Source of the DNA: Methanothrix sp. | Lineage (GTDB): Archaea; Halobacteriota; Methanosarcinia; Methanotrichales; Methanotrichaceae | Assembly (NCBI GenBank): GCA_028688535.1 | Contig: JAQTXY010000157.1 | Location: 1-5,394 of the forward strand | Direction of reading: 5' to 3' | DNA: 5,394 nt | Shown: positions 1 through 4,541 of the stretch, one piece after another | Layout: each line of letters begins with the position of its first letter | How positions within the stretch are numbered: position 1 is the stretch's first letter | Notes under the pieces: generated by a model | The model's database searches: none | What the model was told of the DNA's origin: nothing | What the model saw: the letters and a program-made list of their open reading frames with translations, nothing else | Translations under genes and position numbers: made by a program

Positions 1-277
1 TTATAGAGCCCTTGAGCGCTACTTCGCCCACTGCAGGGTCGATCAACACCCGGCTTGCGCCGATCACGCTCCAGCTTAAGTTGCTCTCTCCACCAGGGCT
101 TACGACCACTGGATCGGCATGAAATGACTCTATTATTGGATAGGGTGAGACAAAGACGTTGAGGGCCAGCAGGCCACCGCCCAGGATTGTCGCCAGGAGC
201 AGGATCCAGATCGCAATTCCTGCAGGCGTCTTCCAGAACGACTTTTGCATATCCCAGTAGTTCTTCTTTTCAGCCAT
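1..277 (-). CDS. Membrane-anchored protein with Ig-like extracellular domain (N-terminal fragment)
   Basis: The first 92 residues are visible; the frame is still open at the window edge. Residues 1-18 are short and Lys-rich (MAEKKNYWDMQKSFWK), followed by one strongly hydrophobic segment at about 19-43 and then a polar region. With Lys before the helix, the C-terminal part is predicted to lie outside the cell as an uncleaved signal anchor. Residues 52-92 follow a pattern I recognise from secreted and surface proteins of Methanosarcinales: a proline, then PGGESNLSW, then GAxxVxID and a GxVxxxGS turn. This looks like the start of an Ig-like beta-sandwich repeat, probably of unknown function. 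The ATG at 277 is chosen because it directly precedes the Lys-rich tail and a TATA-like box lies about 29 bases upstream, suggesting a very short leader or leaderless message; no Shine-Dalgarno sequence is visible. The full domain content cannot be judged from the fragment. Confidence 0.72.
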   Translation of the reverse strand, partial: MAEKKNYWDMQKSFWKTPAGIAIWILLLATILGGGLLALNVFVSPYPIIESFHADPVVVSPGGESNLSWSVIGASRVLIDPAVGEVALKGSI

Positions 278-301
278 CTATGCAATATTGTGACATACAG
301 G

Positions 302-310
302 TAAATATAA
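302..310 (-). promoter_or_regulatory. Candidate TATA box for the membrane-anchored protein gene
   Basis: Read on the minus strand this is TTATATTTA, close to the archaeal TATA consensus. Its centre is about 29 bases before the ATG at 277, which puts transcription start within a few bases of the start codon. That fits the absence of a ribosome site. It also implies that this gene is transcribed separately from the unit ending at 335. AT-rich DNA gives chance matches, so this is a candidate only. Confidence 0.45.
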
Positions 311-334
311 TCTACTGTATCGGCATCTCTCTTT

Positions 335-844
335 TTAGCATATCTCTGTGCTATGTTCACGCGAAGCCATCCTATATTGACCTGGGCACTGATCACAGGT
401 CACATTCAGCCCTCGGATCTGCTCGCAAGCCAAAGAGCATTTGCCATTCTTTCGGTAGATATTATCCAGAAGCTTGTCCACCATATTTGAATTCGCCCTT
501 GCCAGGAGCAGGATCTGCCGAGATTCTTGAAGGGCAAAGCCGGCATCTTTCAGTTCAAATCCCAGTGCCATTCCTGTTCTCCAGCCTGCTGGGGCAAGGT
601 CTACCTCTCTATTAAGAAGCATCTTCAAAAAGCAACTGCGCAGGTTAGGTGATCGGGCCAAATTGAATTGCTTTCTAACATTACCCCTCATATCGTCTAA
701 TATGATATGCCGCTCTTCCAGACAGGAGGTGCACAGCTTTACCTCGTCTTTGTTGTGCGCTGCCTTTGCGGCCAATGCAAAGCTGCCGCAGTTGGCACAT
801 GAGCCTGACGAGTAGTGCACCTTTTTTTCATTTATGAAATCCAT
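335..844 (-). CDS. Zinc-ribbon protein with primase C-terminal-like cysteine domain
   Basis: 169 residues, ten cysteines. I do not recognise a named family for the whole protein. Residues 16-41 form a treble-clef or ribbon-like CxxC-x18-CxxC pair (C16, C19, C38, C41). Residues 65-155 resemble the C-terminal helical part of primases and primase-helicases: a cysteine after SPNLRS (C71), a Trp-Arg followed by two helices with an intervening glycine (GFELKDAGFALQES, 95-108), an aromatic-containing helix ending IYRK, then C136, C140, C150 and C153 in a CxxxC-x9-CxxCPG arrangement. In archaeal/eukaryotic PriL such spaced cysteines hold a 4Fe-4S cluster, so a metal or Fe-S site binding nucleic acid is a reasonable inference, not a demonstrated role. 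No catalytic primase residues are present. The ATG at 844 has GAGGG four bases upstream. The gene overlaps the preceding 57-codon gene by 13 bases, suggesting translational coupling. A run of seven A lies at codons 6-8 on the coding strand. Confidence 0.72.
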   Translation of the reverse strand: MDFINEKKVHYSSGSCANCGSFALAAKAAHNKDEVKLCTSCLEERHIILDDMRGNVRKQFNLARSPNLRSCFLKMLLNREVDLAPAGWRTGMALGFELKDAGFALQESRQILLLARANSNMVDKLLDNIYRKNGKCSLACEQIRGLNVTCDQCPGQYRMASREHSTEIC

Positions 845-1005
845 GTAGCCCTCAAATTGCGTAACTCAACAATCCTGGTCTGCAAGGATAACACACTCAC
901 ATTATGATCTAAAGCTGCAGCCATCAGGTCTCCGTATCCGTCGGCTGCTTCTTTGAGGATATCATCCACTAGTTCTTCATCTAAGAATTTCTCTATAAGT
1001 TGCAT
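832..1005 (-). CDS. Small acidic hypothetical protein, 57 residues
   Basis: Unrecognised. Predicted mostly helical, with an acidic amphipathic first half (MQLIEKFLDEELVDDILKEA) and an Arg-containing second half (TRIVELRNLRATWIS). There are no cysteines, signal peptide or membrane segment. It lies directly upstream of the primase-like cysteine protein and overlaps it by 13 bases in another frame, the kind of junction seen in translationally coupled pairs, so the two products may act together. The ATG at 1005 is preferred over an in-frame GTG at 1014 because a TATA-like box at 1025-1034 would start transcription near 1004, leaving the GTG outside a leaderless message. If the better TATA-like box at 1079-1086 is used instead, the GTG remains possible and gives 60 residues. 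The gene is supported by position and protein-like composition only. Confidence 0.55.
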   Translation of the reverse strand: MQLIEKFLDEELVDDILKEAADGYGDLMAAALDHNVSVLSLQTRIVELRNLRATWIS

Positions 1006-1024
1006 TGCTATCACTATTTCTTTC

Positions 1025-1034
1025 TAATATTAAA
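1025..1034 (-). promoter_or_regulatory. Candidate TATA box for the 57-residue/169-residue gene pair
   Basis: The minus strand reads TTTAATATTA, centred about 25 bases before the ATG at 1005. This fits a leaderless transcript, and no Shine-Dalgarno sequence precedes that ATG. The surrounding region is very AT-rich, so a chance match is possible. Confidence 0.35.
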
Positions 1035-1078
1035 TCATTATCCTGTCATAAGAATTTTCAGCGAAAAAGCCAAGTGTA

Positions 1079-1086
1079 ATATAAAT
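1079..1086 (-). promoter_or_regulatory. Alternative TATA box upstream of the same gene pair
   Basis: The minus strand reads ATTTATAT inside TTATTTATATTAC, a closer match to the archaeal TATA consensus than the box at 1025-1034. Transcription would start near 1056 and give a leader of roughly 50 bases before the ATG at 1005. Which of the two boxes works cannot be decided from sequence. Confidence 0.35.
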
Positions 1087-1114
1087 AATCAGCTGTACAA
1101 GGTTTTTGAGAATC

Positions 1115-1150
1115 AAAAAAGGCAGGGACCAATCTTTTGGTCCTGCTTTT
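1115..1150 (-). terminator. Hairpin with flanking T-tracts, likely terminator of the zinc-ribbon gene
   Basis: Plus-strand arms GCAGGGACCAA (1122-1132) and TTGGTCCTGC (1137-1146) pair along ten base pairs with one bulged G and a four-base loop. Read leftwards, the hairpin is followed by C and six T (A-run at 1115-1120), about 70 bases past the stop of the gene at 1219. Read rightwards it is followed by four T, but no plus-strand gene ends here. It would also insulate the gene pair to the left. Archaeal termination depends mainly on the T-tract, so the hairpin's own role is inference. Confidence 0.6.
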
Positions 1151-1218
1151 ATCTGATCCGCAAGTTGCGAATGATCGCGTCTTGCCAGGACAGATTGATT
1201 AAATAATTATCAAGCTAC

Positions 1219-1419
1219 TTAGTATCTTCTGGGTGGCCTGGATGAACCTGATCTTGCAGGCTTATGCTTCTGGTAGCAATCGCTGCAATACACGGGCCTG
1301 GATCCATCGGGCTTGAAGGGAACTTGACATGTCTTTCCGCACTCTGCGCAGGTGGCATCGTGCATCTCTCTGGGGCCGCTGCTAAAGCCGCCTCTGCTGC
1401 CGCTTCCGTATCTTTCCAT
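1219..1419 (-). CDS. Small CxxC-x17-CxxC zinc-ribbon protein
   Basis: 66 residues. The core at about 17-52 has the pattern REMHxAxCxxCGKxCxVPF, then a PDGSRPVYCSDCYQK stretch. C24/C27 and C45/C48 are separated by exactly 17 residues, the spacing that names the CxxC-x17-CxxC small-protein family found widely in archaea and bacteria. One zinc ion held by the four cysteines is expected. C31 is an extra cysteine outside the usual quartet. The ends are low-complexity and basic: residues 1-17 are Gly/Ser/Arg-rich with an RGG, and 54-66 are Arg/Ser/Pro-rich ending RPPRRY. Such tails are typical of RNA- or DNA-contacting proteins, so nucleic-acid binding is inferred; the family's function is not established to my knowledge. 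Translation from the ATG at 1419 is preceded by GGTAAGTGAG, a modest ribosome-site match. It appears monocistronic, with a repeat-containing region upstream and a hairpin terminator downstream. Confidence 0.85.
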   Translation of the reverse strand: MERYGSGSRGGFSSGPREMHDATCAECGKTCQVPFKPDGSRPVYCSDCYQKHKPARSGSSRPPRRY

Positions 1420-1439
1420 TTTAACTCACTTACCGTTTT

Positions 1440-1459
1440 ATCGACTCAAAGAATCGACT
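1440..1459 (-). repeat. Direct repeat AGTCGAT x2, possible operator of the zinc-ribbon gene
   Basis: On the minus strand AGTCGAT occurs twice with six bases between copies (plus-strand ATCGACT at 1440-1446 and 1453-1459), a 13-base period. The pair lies 21-40 bases before the ATG at 1419, where promoter elements or an operator would sit. The same stretch can also fold as an imperfect hairpin (TCGACTC/GAATCGA, loop AAA, one mismatch). No clear TATA box stands nearby. A regulator-binding role is inference. Confidence 0.35.
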
Positions 1460-1476
1460 TATGCCACAAAAACATC

Positions 1477-1523
1477 TCACTAAATGTTCCTTGGATCGAT
1501 GCCATTGCAACCTTCACTAAATG
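1477..1523. repeat. Direct repeat TCACTAAATG x2 between chelatase and zinc-ribbon genes
   Basis: The ten bases TCACTAAATG occur exactly at 1477-1486 and 1514-1523, 37 bases apart, in a 115-base intergenic region. The right copy lies just past the stop of the chelatase gene. The left copy forms the loop and one arm of a weak hairpin (AACAT/ATGTT, 1471-1488), followed leftwards by five T, which could be a feeble terminator for the three-gene operon. A related TCACT at 1426-1430 may be a degenerate third copy. Confidence 0.35.
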
Positions 1524-1534
1524 CATGCACTAGT

Positions 1535-2371
1535 CTATATACCTGTTGGTCTAGAGAAATTCCATCTTCCCAGGGCATTTCTGGTATGCTCCAGGAATAG
1601 GGAGACCATTTCTGCTCTATCTCCCAGGCCGCGCCGATCAACCACAACTTTGTACCCAGCTTTCTCCAAAGTGCTCTTCCAAGACTCGGGGCTCGGGCCA
1701 AATATATCGTTCTCTGCATGTCCTCCTGCTACGAGCAAGAACGGCGAGAGCCGCACAACCTTCGCCCCAAAGCCCGACAGATCCGGCAGTAGGCAGTCAA
1801 TGCCCCAAAAGCCTTCGATCGTTCCCAGGAATACATTCTCATGCTCCTTTCTTATGACCTGATACATCAGTGAGTAAAGAGCATCCCCGCCGTGGCCTGT
1901 GCCGTGTCCCACCAGAAGCACCGCCTCTTTCTCCGGGCCCGGGTGATATGCGCCTTCTCTGCAAAGACCTGGTATTAGGGATGATACCCTCCGGCAGTCC
2001 GCCAGGCTGGAGAGCAGAGGCGGGCCAATCTCCAGGTGCGAGAAGGCCGGATCTCTCTCTTTCAATTCCATAACCAACGCTGCCATCTGATGAAACTCTC
2101 CGCCCGGCACGATCTGCAGAGATTGGACGACCACACTACGAAGCCCTTCGTCGCATAACTCCTCTAGCGCACTCTGAATGCTCAGGATGCTGATTCCTTC
2201 CTTCTCCAGCAACTTTTTTCTCATGATGTGAGATGTAAAGGCCAGCCGAACCGGAGAGCCAGGAAATGTGCGCTCATAAGTCTTTTGGATCTGGCTATAA
2301 GTGGCCAGGGCAGGAGGAAAAAGTGTGCCATAGGGAGCAAGCACAATTCCAGGCAACTTTTGCGCAGCCAT
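1535..2371 (-). CDS. cbiK: CbiK-type sirohydrochlorin cobaltochelatase
   Basis: 278 residues from the ATG; CbiK is usually about 260-300. Class II chelatases insert Co2+ (or Ni2+/Fe2+) into sirohydrochlorin without ATP; in the anaerobic B12 route this makes cobalt-sirohydrochlorin. Two similar alpha/beta halves are visible. The N-terminal half begins GIVLAPYGT and contains LQIVPGGEFHQM; the C-terminal half begins VLLVGHGTGH. Counting from the TTG one codon upstream, H157 (in GHGT), E187 (in GTIEG) and H219 (in VAGGHAENDIFG) are spaced 30 and 32 apart, as I recall for the metal-site His/Glu/His of Salmonella CbiK (145/175/207). No signal peptide is seen, so it is cytoplasmic. AAGGAG lies eight bases before the ATG at 2371, whose A is also the last base of the pheA stop. 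The TTG at 2374 is five bases from the same site, so one extra residue is possible. A nickel role in F430 synthesis cannot be excluded. It is probably co-transcribed with pheA and hmgA. Confidence 0.87.
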   Translation of the reverse strand: MAAQKLPGIVLAPYGTLFPPALATYSQIQKTYERTFPGSPVRLAFTSHIMRKKLLEKEGISILSIQSALEELCDEGLRSVVVQSLQIVPGGEFHQMAALVMELKERDPAFSHLEIGPPLLSSLADCRRVSSLIPGLCREGAYHPGPEKEAVLLVGHGTGHGGDALYSLMYQVIRKEHENVFLGTIEGFWGIDCLLPDLSGFGAKVVRLSPFLLVAGGHAENDIFGPSPESWKSTLEKAGYKVVVDRRGLGDRAEMVSLFLEHTRNALGRWNFSRPTGI

Positions 2372-3216
2372 CAAATCAGCTCCTTCCTTGGGCTTTTGGC
2401 CCTCGGATACGATCCCAGCACCCTGACCATGGAAGCCTTTTCTCTTATGGCGACTATTGCCTGCCCAACTGTGCTATCATCCACATGCCCTTCCAGATCG
2501 ATGTAAAAATAGTAATCACCAAGGCCCTTGCGACTGGGGCGTGACTCTATCCTGGTCAAATTGATATTACGCCGTGCAAACTCCTCTAAAATGGAGAAGA
2601 GGGCACCAGGTCGATCCTTATCCAGGTAGATGACAAGCGAAGTCTTGTCCCGGCCGGTGGCTGCGGCCATCTTTCTGGCAGCTACGATAAAACGGGTGAC
2701 ATTATCGCTTGCATCTTGAATCTCCCTGGCCAGGATTTGCAGGCCATATTTCTCGGCAGTGTCCGCACCGGCTACCGCCGCCATCTCCGGGAACTCCTGG
2801 GCCAGGCGGGCGGCATGACTGGTTGAGCCGGTGGTCCTGATCTCGGCTTTTGGATAATTCTCGCGTAGGTATTGCCGGCACTGGGCCAGCGCCTGGGGGT
2901 GGGAGAGGATAACCTTGATGTTGCTCTCCCCCCGTCCAACCAGACAGTGTCTGATGGGAACGTTTACCTCTCCCACAATCACAGTCTCCAATCCGAGGAG
3001 CAGATCCATGACGGTGGTTACTGCACCTTCCAGACTATTTTCTACAGGGACGATGCCAGCATCAATCTGGCCGGACGCCACCGCCTCCAGCACTCCTTCA
3101 AAGTCATTGAAATAGACAAGGCATGCCTGTGGCCTACTCTTTATCCAAAGGCGCGCCGCCTTTTCCGAATAAGTTCCCTCCGGCCCTAAAGCGCCAATCC
3201 TGTAGCTCAAGGTCAA
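2371..3216 (-). CDS. pheA: Prephenate dehydratase with ACT domain
   Basis: 281 residues, the normal length for a monofunctional enzyme. It decarboxylates and dehydrates prephenate to phenylpyruvate, the step committing chorismate-derived carbon to phenylalanine; cytoplasmic. The catalytic domain spans about 5-180: GALGPEGTYSE (8-18), DAGIVPVENSLEGAV (52-66), SHPQALAQC (105-113) and the diagnostic NVTRF with the essential Thr at 174. A C-terminal ACT domain follows (about 192-270), with LTRIESRPSRKGLGDYYF; the ESRP region is where Phe binds in feedback-inhibited homologues, so allosteric inhibition by Phe is expected. There is no chorismate mutase domain, so that activity must be elsewhere. 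The start is a TTG at 3216, with AAAGGAGA centred just upstream (GGAG five bases away). It overlaps the HMG-CoA reductase stop by four bases (TTGA). A second TTG at 3210 is further from the ribosome site. The A of the stop is the first base of the chelatase ATG. Confidence 0.95.
   Translation of the reverse strand: MTLSYRIGALGPEGTYSEKAARLWIKSRPQACLVYFNDFEGVLEAVASGQIDAGIVPVENSLEGAVTTVMDLLLGLETVIVGEVNVPIRHCLVGRGESNIKVILSHPQALAQCRQYLRENYPKAEIRTTGSTSHAARLAQEFPEMAAVAGADTAEKYGLQILAREIQDASDNVTRFIVAARKMAAATGRDKTSLVIYLDKDRPGALFSILEEFARRNINLTRIESRPSRKGLGDYYFYIDLEGHVDDSTVGQAIVAIREKASMVRVLGSYPRAKSPRKELI
2380..2385 (-). promoter_or_regulatory. Shine-Dalgarno site of the chelatase gene
   Basis: The minus strand reads AAGGAG, within the 3' end of pheA. 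It is five bases from the TTG at 2374 and eight from the ATG at 2371, so it supports either start. The layout copies that of the pheA start, pointing to translational coupling along the operon. Confidence 0.55.
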
Positions 3217-4484
3217 ACATTCTCCTTTGTTTTTTTATCCAGCTCGGCCATCAACTCCACAGCTCGATCCACACTGATCCTGCGCTCGGCTGCCATGCGG
3301 GCGGCGACGATCTCAATCATATCGCATTTGGCACCTGCCTGCACTGCCACATTCTTGGCGTGCAGAGACATGTGTCCTCTCTGAATGCCCTCTGAGGCCA
3401 GCGCCCGCAGCGCTGCAAAGTTCTGACACAGCCCCACCGCGGCAATGATGCGGGAGAGATCGTCTGCGCTCTTGACGCCCAGAATTTTCACAGCCGTCTT
3501 GGCCACAGGATGAACGCGCGTCGCTCCACCTACCAGTCCTACAGCTACTGGCAACTCAATGGTTCCCACAAGATCTCCATCCCTGTTCTTTTCATAATGG
3601 GTCAGCGATTTGTAGCGTCCGCCAATGCATGCAAAGGCATGCGCTCCGGCCTCAACGGCCCTGGTATCGTTCCCCGTTGCCAGCACCAAGGCCGTCACTC
3701 CATTCATGATGCCCTTGTTGTGAGTAGCGGCGCGGTAAGGATCGACCTGAGCCAGCTCAGATGCCAGAAGTATTCCGTCCACCACCTCATGGCCACCTAT
3801 CTCCTCGGCCTTGAAGACCGCCTTGGCCCGGGCCAATCGAAGATCGGCCAGATTGGAGATGATGCGCAGGTATACTCTCCCGCCGGTGATCTGCTCAATG
3901 CGCGGCGCGAGCGCTTCCGCCATGGTATTAACGGCGTTAGCTCCCATAGCATCTCGACAGTCCACAATGAGATGAGTTACAACCATAGGTCCCATCTTGG
4001 AATCGATGACATGAACCTCGATATCCTTGACGCCTCCACCATATCTGACCAGCATGGGATCCTTTTCGTTGGCCATACTGGTCAGTTCGTCTTTAGCAAG
4101 CAAAATAGCCTGGCGGGCCGCATAAGGATCTTCGATTCCTGTGGCCTGAATCAGAGCGCGCATGACAGGTCCAGTGCTGGAAGTAAAGAAGCCGCCCGCT
4201 TCTCGTGCCATTCTGGCGCCGTTGCTGGCAGCAGCGATGACAGAAGGCTCCTCGGTTGCCATGGGTATGAGCACCTCTCTGCCATCGATGACGAAGTTGG
4301 TGGCGATTCCCAGCGGCACCTGGAACATGCCGATCACATTCTCTGTCATCTTGTCGGCCTGGTCAAGAAGAAGGCCCGTCTCTACCTGCGCGACCTCTTC
4401 TGTGCCGATTGCGGCCTGTTCTGCCACAGCGTTAAGCCTCTCGGAAGGAGCAAGCTTGTAGAATCCCGGTATTCTGGAAGTCAT
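3213..4484 (-). CDS. Hydroxymethylglutaryl-CoA reductase, class II (bacterial type)
   Basis: 423 residues from the ATG at 4484. HMG-CoA reductase interconverts HMG-CoA and mevalonate; in archaea it supplies mevalonate for isoprenoid ether lipids. Numbering from the upstream ATG at 4493, the visible signatures are ENVIGMFQVPLGIATNF (51-67), ATEEPSVIAAAS with the catalytic Glu near 82, DAMGANAVNTMAE (181-193), HNKGIMNG with Lys260, ATGNDTRAVEAGAHA with Asp276, and GHMSLHAKN with His378, giving the complete Glu/Lys/Asp/His set. The sequence tracks Pseudomonas mevalonii enzyme far better than class I enzymes, so it is class II, the kind often labelled degradative. Class II forms are known in Archaeoglobales and Thermoplasmatales and attributed to transfer from bacteria. 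A biosynthetic role is inferred from its archaeal anabolic setting. The ATG at 4484 is chosen because the resulting MTSRIPGFYKL aligns with the homologue's start and leaves usable space after AAGGAA; the ATG at 4493 sits only a base or two from it. First gene of the operon. Confidence 0.93.
   Translation of the reverse strand: MTSRIPGFYKLAPSERLNAVAEQAAIGTEEVAQVETGLLLDQADKMTENVIGMFQVPLGIATNFVIDGREVLIPMATEEPSVIAAASNGARMAREAGGFFTSSTGPVMRALIQATGIEDPYAARQAILLAKDELTSMANEKDPMLVRYGGGVKDIEVHVIDSKMGPMVVTHLIVDCRDAMGANAVNTMAEALAPRIEQITGGRVYLRIISNLADLRLARAKAVFKAEEIGGHEVVDGILLASELAQVDPYRAATHNKGIMNGVTALVLATGNDTRAVEAGAHAFACIGGRYKSLTHYEKNRDGDLVGTIELPVAVGLVGGATRVHPVAKTAVKILGVKSADDLSRIIAAVGLCQNFAALRALASEGIQRGHMSLHAKNVAVQAGAKCDMIEIVAARMAAERRISVDRAVELMAELDKKTKENV
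3221..3228 (-). promoter_or_regulatory. Shine-Dalgarno site deciding the TTG start of pheA
   Basis: The minus strand reads AAAGGAGA, inside the last codons of the HMG-CoA reductase gene. GGAG ends five bases before the TTG at 3216. The nearer ATG at 3220-3218 is in another frame and opens no protein-like sequence, so the rare TTG start is the better call. Confidence 0.65.
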
Positions 4485-4541
4485 AGATCTCATTTCCTTT
4501 GGAAGGGGAAAAACTTTATTCCAGCCGGTGGATTTATTTTT
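4485..4541. promoter_or_regulatory. Compact divergent promoter region between HMG-CoA reductase operon and fusion gene
   Basis: Only 57 bases separate the two start codons. For the rightward gene, GAAAAACTTTATT (4508-4520) resembles an archaeal BRE plus TATA box and would start transcription near 4542; GGTGGA at 4527-4532 is a ribosome site nine bases before the ATG, so the true start may lie elsewhere. For the leftward operon, the T-rich stretch 4533-4544 reads ATAAAAATAAAT on the minus strand and would start transcription near 4511. The two promoter elements would interleave, so they may compete or share a regulator. No convincing operator palindrome is visible. Confidence 0.45.

Larger units (their letters stand above)
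1420..1534. other. Intergenic region between chelatase and zinc-ribbon genes
   Basis: 115 bases without a supported gene. It holds the two direct-repeat pairs (1440-1459, 1477-1523), a weak AT-rich hairpin with a T-tract that might end the operon, and the upstream region of the zinc-ribbon gene. I find no good TATA box here; GGCATAAG on the minus strand, about 40 bases before the start at 1419, is the best weak candidate. Confidence 0.4.

Noticed and set aside
489..500. GAATTCGCCCTT, identical to the insert-flanking sequence of common TA-cloning vectors
   Set aside because: It lies in frame inside a continuous coding sequence whose predicted domain spans both sides, and no other vector sequence adjoins it. 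A 12-base coincidence is the simpler reading.
187..615. Plus-strand open frame of 142 codons
   Set aside because: It runs antisense to two supported minus-strand genes and their promoter, and its Ser/Pro-rich composition is typical of an antisense shadow.
1000..1206. Plus-strand open frame of 68 codons in the intergenic region
   Set aside because: It has a low-complexity aromatic and basic composition, no ribosome site and no recognisable motif, and it crosses the hairpin terminator.
1195..1213. AT-rich inverted repeat TTGAT...ATCAA beside the stop at 1219
   Set aside because: It is only five pairs with internal mismatches in AT-rich DNA, and a much stronger terminator follows downstream.
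1015..1218. Possible tRNA or small RNA gene in the intergenic region
   Set aside because: No cloverleaf, T-loop or other RNA family signature could be found. Only a terminator-like hairpin and TATA-like boxes are visible.
1535..2371. Call as CbiX-type or HemH (ferrochelatase)
   Set aside because: The length, two-domain layout, GHGT motif and HAENDIFG motif with the 30/32 spacing fit CbiK better. A single CbiX-S would be about half as long.
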